From: Megaustenia siamemsis
Lineage: Eukaryota > Mollusca > Gastropoda > Stylommatophora > Ariophantidae
Reading direction: 5' to 3'
NCBI GenBank assembly: GCA_032433765.1
Contig: JAVIAB010000160.1
Location: 36,571,780 to 36,635,779 of the forward strand
DNA: 64,000 bases
Made by a program: the position numbers and the translations under genes. Below, piece by piece: positions 32,418-43,373 of the stretch. The first letter of the stretch is position 1. Every line of letters begins with the position of its first letter. Under the pieces are notes generated by a model, which was not told where the DNA came from, searched no databases, and saw nothing but the letters and a program-made list of their open reading frames with translations.

Positions 32418-34508
32418 TGCTCGTTTCAAATCACGTGCCCAACTTCAAAACGCTATTGCTCAATAACCGTTTGTTAAAAACTGCTGAAATTTTCCAAATG
32501 TTATTAAAATGCAAAAGACCCTTTAAATGTATATTTAACAAATATCTTGCAGCTGCAGTTTTCTTAAAGCGGCGAATTTCTTTGATGTTTGTCAAAATTA
32601 TAAATTGTGAACCCCTAAATAATAGAAATTACCGTAGTTGCTGGTCTATGATTAATTTTCACTAGGTAAAGGCGTGGCCGTGATGGAGAAATACAAGGAG
32701 AATTATTGTCTTCTCAGTTCGAGGACGGACGATAATATCAAGGTATACCTGTATGTCCAATTTTCATAGTTGTGTGGTCCTGAAAAGGACCGTTTGTTGA
32801 ACTAATTTAAGGTAATATAGGGGCCAACATTGTGGGGGCTATATACTTTCATTCTGAATCAGACGAGTCTAAAAGATTAATAACTGTTTGGGGTTGAACA
32901 TTCCACAAACCATCATTTTTCCAATATTCCTTTTCCTGTTTTAAGACGTGGTCTTCACATTTAGCCCAATAATCTTTGTCTATATTTAATAAAGCGAGAT
33001 TAGCAAGAGTCTTTTCATCGCATATTTTGAATGTTGTATTTTCATCTGCCACTTGTCCTTTTAATTTTGCCCAGATTAGTTCTATTGGATTTAAATGAGC
33101 AAGGTAAGGTGGCAGCCTCAAACTTATATGACCGTGCTCTTGGATAATCTTATCTATTTGAAAAATCTTTGTCCTTTGTTTCTGCTTTACTAGAGATAGT
33201 AATTCAGGTTTTAAGTACATGTTATTAAATTGTATGTGCTCCTTTGTGAGCCATATCTTAATAACATCTTTTGTACTGGATGACGTCGGGACTTTATCTT
33301 CAAGTGCAACAATGTTGTGGTATGCTGCATTGTCCATTATTAGGCAAGATGGTCGATCTAGTGATGGGAGAACAGAATTTTCAATCCAATGTCTAAATAT
33401 GTGACCATTCATCTCAGAGTGATAATCCCGATTGTCTATGGATTTTGAAAGAAAAATAAGCTCTGCATTCTGTATTAGTCCATGTTGTCGACTACCTGCA
33501 TGAGCAATTATCAAGCGCTGTCCTTTGCTGCTAGGTATTAATCTCTTAATCTTTCCATCTGATGACTGCCATTCCCTTTGGTTAGTGTGGTGAGCATTGA
33601 TCCATGTTTCATCCAAGCACACAATATCATAACCTTGCTTGCGCACCTCTTTTACTTTCCGTAAGTACTTGCTTCTCATGACTACTATATGTGGCTTCTC
33701 ACAGATGATGTTTCGTCCATTGGAATACTTTCTGAATGTAAAGCCTGCAGCTCTCACATTCCTCCATAATGTAGACTTTGATATTTCAATACTGTTGTTC
33801 TTTTTCAGCGAAACTTTTAATTTTCTTATTGTAACAGTTTCATTCATACCCAACATTTTGCGAATTTCACTTCTAATAAGTTCACTGTCGAAATTATCCA
33901 ACATTTTTGCTCTTACTTGTGATTTTGTATATTTTGAACATTGACGGTCACGTGCTTGCATCCAGCGATTAAATGACCGTTTAGATAAATCCAAAATGTG
34001 TCTTGTCCTATTCTCAGGGTTTTCTAAAGAATGAAATAATCTTCCTCGTTTGGCCTCTTTGCAAAAATAGTCATACATTTTTATTGCGATGTTTTGTAAA
34101 CTGCAGAATTTCATTTTAAGACTCATGATAAATGTTATCGTTCCACGTCTGCACCTATGAATGAACGGAAATGGAACACACAATTTGTCGTGTTTTTTAA
34201 AAGTGTCTATTTGTGTCAAAAAACCACGTGAAAGCGTGCAAACGCGTCAATTTTATCGTGTATGGATTTTTACTCGCTATTTTTAACTTAAAATACTGTA
34301 AACATTAAGTTTTGACTACATCAATGGGTCGTTATAAATTTATATAAATCAAATAAGCAACAATAATAACCAAATGTTTTTTTTAATGAAATTAATTCCC
34401 TGTTGGGTTCTAATCATTATAACTTTACATGCAAATTTTGAACAACTTACAACAAGCGGTTAAAAAGCTATCGATTTTAAAAGTTGGGCACGAGTTATGA
34501 AACAAGCT
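32418..34508 (-). mobile_element. Tc1/mariner-superfamily DNA transposon with long imperfect TIRs
   Basis: The ends are imperfect inverted repeats of about 85-90 bp. The left end reads GCTCGTTTCA, then CACGTGCCCAACTT. The right end, reverse-complemented, reads GCTTGTTTCA, then CTCGTGCCCAACTT. A TA dinucleotide lies at each outer edge (32416-32417 and 34509-34510), the expected target duplication of the superfamily. The element is about 2.1 kb and contains one transposase gene on the minus strand. The exact outermost base is uncertain by 1-2 positions because the right flank contains TATA. Confidence 0.88.
32849..34126 (-). CDS. IS630/Tc1/mariner-type DDE transposase, DD83E spacing, open reading frame intact
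   Basis: This encodes the cut-and-paste transposase of the surrounding element, which would bind the inverted repeats in the nucleus and excise and reinsert the DNA at TA. The 425-residue frame from the ATG at 34126 has no stop. An in-frame extension to 34219 starts only with TTG and was not used. Residues 40-130 contain helix-turn-helix-like regions (RHILDLSKRSFNRWM; TIRKLKVSLKKNN..ISKSTLWRNV). The catalytic triad is visible: D172 in VCLDETWIN, D265 in CLIMDNAAYHN and E349 in PYLAHLNPIELIW. There are 83 residues between the second and third acidic residues, far more than the 34-41 of classic Tc1/mariner. That is close to the DD82E group I recall as Sailor. A basic KQKQRTK patch and an acidic C-terminal tail (SSDSE) are also seen. 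The complete frame suggests a fairly recent insertion; activity is untested. Confidence 0.9.
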   Translation of the reverse strand: MSLKMKFCSLQNIAIKMYDYFCKEAKRGRLFHSLENPENRTRHILDLSKRSFNRWMQARDRQCSKYTKSQVRAKMLDNFDSELIRSEIRKMLGMNETVTIRKLKVSLKKNNSIEISKSTLWRNVRAAGFTFRKYSNGRNIICEKPHIVVMRSKYLRKVKEVRKQGYDIVCLDETWINAHHTNQREWQSSDGKIKRLIPSSKGQRLIIAHAGSRQHGLIQNAELIFLSKSIDNRDYHSEMNGHIFRHWIENSVLPSLDRPSCLIMDNAAYHNIVALEDKVPTSSSTKDVIKIWLTKEHIQFNNMYLKPELLSLVKQKQRTKIFQIDKIIQEHGHISLRLPPYLAHLNPIELIWAKLKGQVADENTTFKICDEKTLANLALLNIDKDYWAKCEDHVLKQEKEYWKNDGLWNVQPQTVINLLDSSDSE

Positions 34509-34514
34509 ATAGTA

Positions 34515-35060
34515 TATTTTTCAATGTTTACCTCAAATTTTAAAGTACTTTTGTCGAATCCACGCGTTTGCGATCTACAATTTTTAAATATATTCGATAA
34601 CCTTTAACCTCCGCTTAGACGAGGTCAAATGATTAGCCCTTCCTGAAATGTGCAACAACTTTAAGTTGAACGTTTACGTCAGTGTCTTCTATAGTGTGTC
34701 CACATCGGTTCCTTGTGGCGTTCTCATGCTTTGACAAGGGCGTCGCGCCGAGGATATTTTCGTTTGTTCTGTGGCAGTTTCTTTATGCTTCGTGGTGTGT
34801 ATATAGTAGCATACAATTATGTACGGTCGGGTAATTTTACCTGCTACTGTATACAGCAAACAATACAACCTATGGCTGCTCTGCTACCTTGCAGGTACGC
34901 TCGGGAGAGTAAAAGGCTAAGGAAGGGTACCCTGAAGTAAAACAACCCCACTGTCTTGTGGGTGAGACTTTTGAGCCAAAGGCTAGCGGAGCCAACCATA
35001 AACAAACCGACGAAAGGTAACAGAAAATCACCATCGTAACTTCTTTGTACAATCATGAAT
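34515..35060. other. No gene seen; possible old repeat remnant
   Basis: 34855-35000 has a faint resemblance (CTACCTTGCAGG, AAAGGCTAAGGAAGG) to the dispersed repeat at 45.5 and 49.6 kb (CTGCCTTGCAGGAAGATTGG, AAAGGCTAAGGAAAG). Otherwise nothing is recognised. Confidence 0.35.
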
Positions 35061-35064
35061 CGCC

Positions 35065-35615
35065 ACAATGTACAAAAGAGGTGAGATGCAGAATGGCTCA
35101 ACCAAAAGCAGCTTTCCAAAAAATGAGGAAGATACTATGCAATCCAGTTTTGACAATAGAAACAACAAAAAAAGAGTTCGTAAATGTTATGTAGAGACAG
35201 TCTTAACATATGGATGTGGATCATGGACAATAGAACAACAGACAAGACAAACCCTTGGAGTCTGTAGAAATGTGGTTTTACAGAAAAATGTTGAGAATAC
35301 CACGGACAGCTAAGAAGAGTAATGAAAATGTTCTGAAAGGGGTCAAAGCAAAAAGAGCTAATTTCCAATATTAGGAAGAAACAATCATCATTTTTTGGCC
35401 ATGTAATGAGAAGAGAACAACTTGAATATATTGTAACAACTGGGAAAATTGAGGGATGAAGAGATAGAGAGAAGCAAAGAAAAAATATACCAAACAGCTT
35501 AAGAGAATGGCTTGGCAGAAGGTCAAAAACAGAAATGATAAATAACTGTCGAGATCGAAAGTTGTGGAGAGACATGATCACCTACGCCAGCAGGCCCGTT
35601 ACTTGATAATGATGT
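35065..35615 (+). mobile_element. LINE family C 3' end
   Basis: Begins at ATGTACAAAAGAGGTGAGAT, encoding the TKEVRCRMAQ segment, and continues to GCCCGTTACTTGATAATGATG. One frameshift occurs in the AKRELIS region and a stop at the GRRDR position (GGATGAAG). Clean copy otherwise. Confidence 0.85.
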
Positions 35616-35727
35616 TTCTTCGTTACAGTCTAAGGGACTGAAGTTATGAGATGAATACAATATAACGTAATTTAAAGTAATGCAATGTCATGTCATGTGA
35701 TGTCATGTAATATAATATATTATAACA

Positions 35728-35975
35728 TAACATAGGGAGCCGCGATAGCTCAGTGGTTAGTGAACTGGACTACCACGGACAAGGGGTAGGGTTCGATTCC
35801 AACCGACGGCTTCCGTGTTCACCCAGCCTTAAATGGGTACCGGATTTTTTTCTGGGAAAGTAAAACAGCACGGGCGTAATACTGACCACATTACCATAAA
35901 AAATCATGTGCTGAAGGTCTGTAAAATATAGGGTCACTAACACCATATTTCCCTATACGCCACTTGGCGTGACGG
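35728..35975 (+). mobile_element. tRNA-derived SINE (main family), full length, with flanking duplication
   Basis: Head GGGAGCCGCGATAGCTCAGT and intact CGCCACTTGGCG hairpin. The 3' end after GTGACGGG lacks the usual TACTTTAC tail. Flanks on both sides read ATAACATAACATA, a plausible target duplication within an AT-rich pentanucleotide repeat. Confidence 0.88.
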
Positions 35976-36043
35976 GAAATAACATAACATAACATAACAT
36001 AATATCATATCATATTATATAATAACTCTAATTCTTCAGAATA

Positions 36044-36232
<189 letters not shown>

Positions 36233-36235
36233 GTC

Positions 36236-36875
36236 TACCTTTCGAGTCGTAGCCGGCCCATAGGGCGTAGACCAAGATACTCCCTCTCTTATCGAAATTT
36301 TGGTTCTAGCAGTTTTCAATATCTTTGTAGGGACTTCTATTTCTATTTCTAAGATTCCCACAGCCCTGATGACAACTTCTAAAAACTTCTTAGCCATCTA
36401 ATTCCTACCTCTTCCAAGACCTTCGAGAACTGTCGAACTATTTAACTCACTCACTCTTTTAACTCTCTGCCTTGGGGCAGGTTCCTAAACTCGTCTACTA
36501 CATCTTTCAGGTATCTATTTCTCCACCTCCAAGAGAGTAATTGTCCATAACTCTCTAACTAACTCACTCCTAACTCCTCTGCCCCGAGGCAATTTCCTAA
36601 AATTAGTCTGACTTTACATCTTCTCAAGTGCGTCCGAAATGTCCGAGAATTGATCCCAAAAGTGGCAGGTTTCCTGGTTTTGTTGCGATGTAAGCCACTC
36701 CCATTTGGCTGAGAACTCTGGAAATCCTGACTATGGTCAATCTACTATTCGTCAGAAGGGAACAGACAAATAATTGCACTGCTGCGGTAAAGCTGGTAGC
36801 TAGGAGCCAGTAGAAGGGTGTGATAAACACTCCAAGGTATGATGACAGATTTACAAGGAAGGAAAACAACACAAT
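36236..36875. other. Microsatellite-linked repeat and unassigned sequence
   Basis: 36236-36285 shares a pattern (TTTCGAG, CGTAG/CGAAG, CGGC, CATAGGGC) with 55435-55475. 36400-36620 contains two related halves (CTCTGCCTTGGGGCAGGTTC and CTCTGCCCCGAGGCAATTTC), an old duplication of about 120-130 bp. No gene is seen. Confidence 0.45.
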
Positions 36876-36878
36876 ACT

Positions 36879-36905
36879 GACGTTTCGGCCTATGGTCTTC
36901 TTCAG
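36879..36905 (-). ncRNA. Hammerhead-ribozyme-like core, possibly from a Penelope-like element
   Basis: On the minus strand the order CTGAAGA, then GACC-ATA-GGCC (a short stem with one mismatch), then GAAACGTC matches the conserved hammerhead layout CUGANGA, stem II, GAAA, short stem III. ACGT would be a self-complementary stem III, as in dimer-acting hammerheads of Penelope-like elements and retrozymes (established for those families). Stem I partners were not found by eye, and there is no reverse transcriptase nearby, so the assignment is tentative. Confidence 0.3.
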
Positions 36906-36909
36906 AATA

Positions 36910-37800
36910 CAAGGACAACTACAACAAACGGTGAAGCACAATTATCTATAACTACATGTTGGATGATCAAGTATAGGGAGAGGTGGACAGAGAGAGCAGA
37001 AGTCAGATGGCAAGATAAGAAAAGAGAGATATATGTGCTACATGAGGGGAGGTAGGATGGTTGTAAAGAAATATAAAATCATAAGATTAGAAAATGAGGC
37101 GGAGCTCGAAACTAAAGAGTGAAACGTAAATAGAAAAAAAGTAAATAATATATCTATAAAAGTATAAAAATGACTTGGCTGAACAACTGGTCTGTCCTGG
37201 AGCTAACCACTACTTCTGTAATTATTGAGGATTAGTAATTATTGAGGATTAGTAATTATTGAGGATTAGTAACAATTTTGTGACTAATCTTCACTTCTTG
37301 ATGAGTCTTGACAACATCTGTAAATCACTCCTATTACTTAGTCTGCAAGCAAAACAAAGCTTTTCTGGCATACACAGGTTCTCTCTCAGACATCCATTTG
37401 ATCTCCACTGCCGCTGTACATGAGTGAGAACTCTGCGTCTCCTATCGTTGAACATTTTAACAATTGCTTAAGGCACTGGGAATCCACCGTTCGTTCGCTC
37501 GGTCCTGGACATTGTAGTTAAACCTCTGTGGTTAGAAATCATACAATGACAACATCCACATAAATGTTAATACATAAACGACAGGATAATTTTAATTTTA
37601 TCGTCATTTACATATGCTATGAGGGAATCAGAGTTTACCTGACTCATGCGATCTAACTACCGTGAAGGCACTGCACGTTCTCCATCATTGATGATTTCAT
37701 GCTAGTTCTTGTAGGTCTCGATTGCTTCTTAGTCCCATGGCTGTGTCTTTGCTAGTAATTGTTCTGCTTTTGTGTTTCTTTTAATCTGTCTTGTTTTCTT
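36910..37800. other. No gene seen
   Basis: Unassigned. A 20-bp unit (AGGATTAGTAATTATTG) repeats three times at 37217-37272. Confidence 0.4.
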
Positions 37801-38372
37801 GTGCCGAAGGGTTTTCACATGAACCCCTGATGGGGACGTCTTTCTTCGTTCATTATCTGTACATGATCGGTTTATTTCCAACGCTTTCTTCTTGTAAAGT
37901 TTGACATGTTTTCTTATTTAGATTCGTCCTTTATTTCTTCTTCTTCTGCGATCATGACTCTTTCAAGATAGGATTCCGGACTCTCTCATGAAGGCAGCTG
38001 TCTGTTTAAGTGATTTGGTTGCCCCGTATAGTTTCTCTTCGAGGGAGGTGGGTGTGGACCACATTGTCCTTCTTAGGTCTGTGTACTGGGGGCAATCCTG
38101 TAGAACATATTTTGTTGTCATGCTGTCCAGTGTGCAGTGGCATTGGCTGGTAGTACCAATTTGAGTGTGGTGAACATGTGGTTTCTCATTTTGTTGTGGC
38201 CAGTACGGAGGCGAAGTATGATGACTTGATCACTCCTTAATAGTTGGAGGCATCCATCCCTCTTGTCATACTTTGGGTGTTCTCGTTTCCATTTTTCATT
38301 AAACTGGCCTTTGATGATGGATTTGACTTCATCGTAGCTGACCAGGTGGTTCTCCTGTGGTAATCAGTCCCT
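37800..38372 (-). mobile_element. LINE 3' end of an RNase H-bearing clade
   Basis: On the minus strand a broken frame can be followed. A segment rich in R-TGHN-M-NHM (about 38230-38180) is followed by Cys/His residues from a zinc-knuckle-like tail (TSQCHCTLDSMTTKYVLQDC, 38160-38100). Next come PQYTDLRRTMWSTPTSLEEK and LYGATKSLKQTAAFM (38095-38000). This is the region after RNase H in I/Ingi-like LINEs (family knowledge). It is heavily decayed and abuts a SINE at 38376. Confidence 0.65.
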
Positions 38373-38375
38373 TAT

Positions 38376-38643
38376 TTAAAGTAAAAGTAAAGAGCCCCCA
38401 TCATTCCAAGTGGCGTATAGGGAATATGGTACTAGCTACCATAATCTTTACAGACCTTCGGTACACAATTTTTGGGGTAATGTGGTCGGCATTACGTCCG
38501 TGACGCTTTACTTTCCCAGAAAAAAATCCGGTACACATTTAAGGTTGGGTGAACCCGGAAGCCGTCGATCAGGATTGAACCCTACCTCTTGTCCTTTGTA
38601 GTCCAGTCCAGTTCACTAACTACAGAGCTATCGCGGCTCCCCC
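38376..38643 (-). mobile_element. tRNA-derived SINE (main family), full length
   Basis: Reverse copy. 3' end GTAAAGAGCCCCCATCATTC with one arm of the hairpin mutated (TTCCAAGTGGCG); head ends GAGCTATCGCGGCTCCCC. A CAGTC pentamer is duplicated in the head (CCAGTCCAGTTC). Confidence 0.88.
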
Positions 38644-38645
38644 CG

Positions 38646-39385
38646 TCCCTATTAGTTCATTTGAAATGTATTGTCCAGCTTTGACGTAATATTTCTCACA
38701 TTACGTAAAATAACGTGTGGATCACCCCTCGACGCTGAAAGGCAAATGAGGAAGGAAAGAAGAAGACGTATGGATGCTTATTTAAAAACAATGATCATTT
38801 ACGCTGTATCCCAATTGTGTCAGGGGGTGGGGGATTTCTTCTATTTCTTTTACTATCAAATGTTGCTAGTTTTGGAGAAAAAATTTAATACAAAAATAAA
38901 AACTGCATCCAATCTTTATTTGGTCAGTCTCCCCATTCGTAATTCCGGTCATTTTCCAAATAGGATAAAGTCTATATTTCAACGCCATTACCAAGGTCTG
39001 TCTAGATCATTCATTAGTTCGCAGTCTAGATCTTTAGTTCAGTCTTGACACTTCCCCGGGTTATTGCTTTCCCTAAATATCGCTCGGAAATCTAGTGACA
39101 TGACTAAGTCATCGATTATGTCCCTTGTTGTTTAGTGTTTTGTACATGACCTTGACAAATGGGTGTCACAAGGCCACTGGCAAATAGATGGTTTCGTCTA
39201 AAAATAGACAGATTGTCCGTGTGGGCGTAGTCTATTGGCAGTAAGTAGCGATCTGTGATGAGGTGGGTCGGCAAAAAGTGGTAGTGTTAGGGAAATGAAG
39301 GAACAAAAGAGGAATACCTGACACATTCGAAGCTGTAGTAGTTGGTTTGAATTTTGTTAGTTATTTGTCTGGTTGATTAGTAGCT
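38646..39385. other. No gene seen; small LINE E 3' remnant
   Basis: 38715-38770 (CCCCTCGACGCTGAAAGGCA, GAGGAAGGAAAGAAGAAG) matches the 3' end of family E (compare 55985-56030). The frame at 38671-39048 has no recognisable domain. Confidence 0.4.
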
Positions 39386-40262
39386 TGGTTATTTGATTGA
39401 TTCATTAACTCATTGAGTAATTGTTTTCTGGTTAGTTAACTACATGTCGGATTGTTTGGTTATTTGATTGATTCATTAACTCATTGATGAATTGTTTTCT
39501 GGTTAGTTTACTACATGGCGGATTGTTTGGTTATTTGAATGATTCATTAACTCATTGAGTAATTGTTTTCTGGTTAGTTAACTATATGGCGGGTTGTTTG
39601 GTTATTTGATTGATTCATTAACTGATTGAGTAATTGTTTTCTGGTTAGTTAACTATATGTCGGATTGTTTGGTTATTTGATTGATTCATTAACTCATTGA
39701 GTAATTGTTTTCTGGTTAGTTAACTACATGGCGGATTGTTTGGTTATTTGATTGATTCATTAACTCATTGAGTAACTGTTTTCTGGTTAGTTAACTATAT
39801 GTCGGATTGTTTGGTTATTTGATTGATTCATTAACTCATTGAGTAATTGTTTTCTGGTTAGTTAACTACATGTCGGATTGTTTGGTTATTTGATTGATTC
39901 ATTAACTCATTGATTAATTGTTTTCTGGTTAGTTAATTACATGTCGGATTGTTTGGTTATTTGATTGATTCATTAACTCATTGAGTAACTGTTTTCTGGT
40001 TAGTTAACTATATGTCGGATTGTTTGGTTATTTGATTGATTCATTAACTCATTGAGTAATTGTTTTCTGGTTAGTTAACTACATGGCGGGTTGTTTGGTT
40101 ATTTGATTGATTCATTAACTCATTGAGTAACTGTTTTCTGATTAGTTAACTACATGGCGGTTTGTTTAGTTATTTGATTGATTCATTTACTCATTGAGTA
40201 ATTGTTTTCTGGTTAATTAACTACATGGCGAGTTGTTTGGTTATTTGATTGATTCATTTATT
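39385..40262. repeat. 71-bp satellite, about 12 units
   Basis: The unit is TGGTTATTTGATTGATTCAT, TAACTCATTGAGTAATTGTT, TTCTGGTTAGTTAACTACAT, GGCGGATTGTT. Diagnostic alternation between ACATGGCGG and ATATGTCGG in successive units suggests multi-unit duplication events. Confidence 0.95.
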
Positions 40263-40599
40263 GGTTTATTGAAAAAACTATTACAAACCTCACAGATTTC
40301 TACATAAGTTGAAACAAACTACTGCAAGCCTCAAACATCTCATCATAACTTTCAATTAATTACTAGAACGCTCAAGCCTCTCTATACAACCGTAACGTGA
40401 AACAAATTACTAAAATGCTCAGAGACTCAAACTCTCTATATAACTTAGATTAACCTTCTTAAAGACTCAAAGATCTTTACATAACTTAAATTAAACTTCT
40501 AAAAGACTGAAACATGTACACATAGCTTAAAATAAACTTCTAAAAGACTTAAACATTTCTAGACACTCAAAATAAATTACAGAAGCTTCAAATATTTCT

Positions 40600-41975
40600 C
40601 AATGACTAAAACGAACTTCCGACATTTCTAAATTACTAAAACAAACTCCTAGAAGTTTCAGACATTTCTAAATTACTAAAACAAACTCCTAGAAGTTTAA
40701 GACATTTCTAAATTACTAAAACAAACTCCTAGAAGTTTCAGACATTTCTAAATTACTAAAACAAACTCCTAGAAGTTTCATTCATTTCTAGATTACTAAA
40801 ATCAGATTCCCAAAATTTTCAAACATTTCTAAATTATTAAACAAACTCCTAGAAGTTTCAGACATTTCTAAATTACTAAAACAATGTCCTTGAAGCTTCA
40901 GACATTTCTAAATTACTAAAACAAACTCCTAGAAGTTTCAGACATTTCTAAATTACTAAAACAAACTCCTAGAAGTTTCAGACATTTATAAATTACTAAA
41001 ACAAACTCCTAGAAGTTTCAGACATTTCTAAATTACTAAAACAAACTCCTAGAAGTTTCAGACATTTCTAAATTACTAAAACAAACTCCTAGAAGTTTCA
41101 GACATTTCTAAATTACTAAAACAAACTCCTAGAAGTTTCAGACATTTCTAAATTACTAAAACAAACTCCTAGAAGTTTCTGATATTTCTAGATTACTAAA
41201 ACGAACTTCAGACATTTCTAAATTACTAAAACAAACTCTTAGAAGTTTCAGACATTTATAAATTACTAAAACAAACTCCTAGAAGTTTCAGACATTTCTA
41301 AATTACTAAAACAAACTCCTAGAAGTTTCAGACATTTCTAAATTACTAAAACAAACTCCTAGAAGTTTCAAACATTTCTAGATTACTAAAATCAACTCCC
41401 AAAATTTTCAAACATTTCTAAATTACTAAAACAAACTCTTAGAAGTTTCAGACATTTCTAAATTACTAAAACAAACTCCTAGAAGTTTCAGACGTTTCTA
41501 AATTACTAAAACAAACTCCTAGAAGTTTCAGACATTTCTAAATTACTAAAACAAACTCCTAGAAGTTTCAGACATTTCTAGATTACTAAAACGAACTTCA
41601 GACATTTCTAAATTACTAAAACAAACTCTTAGAAGTTTCAGACATTTCTAAATTACTAAAACAAACTCCTAGAAGTTTCAGACGTTTCTAAATTACTAAA
41701 ACAAACTCCTAGAAGTTTCAGACATTTCTAAATTACTAAAACAAACTCCTAGAAGTTTCAGACATTTCTAAATTACTAAAACAAACTCCTAGAAGTTTCT
41801 GACATTTCTAGATTACTAAAGCGAACTCCCAGGATTTTCATACATTTCTATATTACTAAAACCAACTCCCAAAATTTTCAAACATTTCAAAATTACTAAA
41901 ACAAACTCCTACATGTTTCAGATATTTATAAATTTCTAAAACGTACTCCTAAAAGTTTCAGACATTTCTACAAGA
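40600..41975. repeat. 40-bp satellite, about 34 units
   Basis: The unit is CCTAGAAGTTTCAGACATTT, CTAAATTACTAAAACAAACT. A shortened variant unit (GATTACTAAAACGAACTTCA) occurs at about 41190-41215 and 41580-41600, about 390 bases apart, pointing to duplication of a block of about 10 units. Stops are frequent in all frames. Confidence 0.95.
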
Positions 41976-41979
41976 GGTG

Positions 41980-42645
41980 ACATACATTATACCATAAATT
42001 TAGATAATTAAGAATGGCGTCAAAATGTCTGCTACAAATCGTCTGGTCTTAATGCGCGGTATCTGAAATACTCAGGATTATTGAGCAGTAAATAATCATA
42101 ATTTTTTTACACCGATCTCTTATTAGCACTAAGGAAGAAAACTGACCCGTCGTCTCCAATTTCTATGGCCTGGTACTTTGAAGTTTAACAACTCGTTCTC
42201 CTGCTGACGTCACAATGAAATCTCGCTTCTCAAACTTTATGAAATCGAACTTCTTGGAAGTGGAATCAAAATTGTTAAAAAACAGATTTGTTCCGGAAGT
42301 CGATATTATTATTAGAAATTCCTTTCAAAACGTGACAATGGCCATGCATGGTTTCATTTTTTTACTTTTTATAAGGATTTTTCTTACACGCAGTAGACTT
42401 CATTTGTGTTTGTTAACCGTTGAACACTGTTTACCGTCGAAACGTAGGTCTGTATAATCATGTCTTATAGATGAGGAAATCTACCTGCAGTTATTTTATT
42501 GCGGCTTTCTTTAACTTTCCGTGCATTATGAAAGTGCCTCTACGATTTTCTGTATTTTGTAATTAATCTTTCTTTTTTTTTTCAAACGATCCCTCTTTAC
42601 TGTTAATGTAATCTAAACATAAAGGTAGCAATAAGTAAAACAATT
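41980..42645. other. No gene assigned; possible hammerhead-like remnant
   Basis: The frame 42215-42457 (about 80 codons) starts with a true ATG and encodes no recognised domain. At 42413-42450 the sequence TTGAACACTGTTTACCGTCG, then AAACGTAGG, resembles a mutated CUGAUGA-stem-GAAACGU core. This is weaker than the case at 36.88 kb. Confidence 0.3.
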
Positions 42646-42649
42646 AAAA

Positions 42650-42875
42650 GAGCCTCCGTCACGCCAAGTGGCGTGTAGGGAATATGGTGTTAGTGACCAT
42701 AAATTTTACAGACCTTCGACACATGATTTTTGGGGTAATGTGGTCTGTGTTACGCCCGCGCCGCTTTACTTTCCAAGAAAAAAATCCAGTACCCATTTAA
42801 GGCTGGGTGAACCCAGAAGCCGCCGGTTGAGATCGAACCCTACCTCTTGTCCTTTGTGAGCTACCGCGACTCCCT
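42650..42875 (-). mobile_element. tRNA-derived SINE (main family), head deletion
   Basis: Intact CGCCAAGTGGCG hairpin at 42662-42673 and full body. About 20 bases between the B-box and A-box regions are lost (CCTTTGTGAGCTACCGCGAC). Confidence 0.85.
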
Positions 42876-42997
42876 AAAGGTAGCAATAGCCTAGAGAAAT
42901 TAATCAGCCCCAAAATATGTAACAAAAGGCAAATAGTTAGAATCTTAATTGAGTTTGTTTTCATTTCCCAAGATTGTGATTTGGATACCTTCAGTAG

Positions 42998-43185
42998 ACA
43001 TTGATGTCGATATCGGTAGCCTCCGTTCAGTAACATAAACCACAGTTACAGTAGAAAAGGGAACAGCTGGTATATGTTGTAACAACTGGACACATTGATG
43101 TCGATATCGGTAGCCTCCGTTCAGTAACATAAACCACAGTTACAGTAGAAAAGGGAACAGCTGGTATATGTTGTAACAACTGGAC
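42998..43185. repeat. 94-bp tandem duplication inside a LINE family C-like copy
   Basis: Two identical-looking 94-bp units start ACATTGATGTCGATATCGGT at 42998 and 43092. A third partial start is at 43186. The second half of each unit (GGGAACAGCTGGTATATGTT, then GTAACAACTGG) is the same LINE coding segment that gave rise to the 29-bp satellite. Confidence 0.9.
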
Positions 43186-43340
43186 ACATTGATGGGAGAA
43201 GACGTTTAAGAAACAGAACAAGATTGCAGGTAGTTTAAGAGACTAGTCTTGTAAGAGGTTAACAAAAGTATTGATGCGCAACTTTAGTAGCTCAAAATGT
43301 GAAGAGATTTGATCGCAAATATCGGCAGGCACGGTGTTTT

Positions 43341-43373
<33 letters not shown>

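Noticed and set aside
32849..34219. Longer transposase start at 34219
   Set aside because: The upstream start codon is TTG and the added 31 residues show no conserved features; the ATG at 34126 is the better eukaryotic start.
38671..39048. 125-codon plus-strand frame
   Set aside because: Its first part overlaps a LINE 3' remnant (38715-38770), and the rest has no recognisable domain or splice signal.
39385..41975. Regular direct repeats that could be mistaken for a CRISPR array
   Set aside because: Units are contiguous with no unique spacers, and the context is eukaryotic. They are minisatellites.
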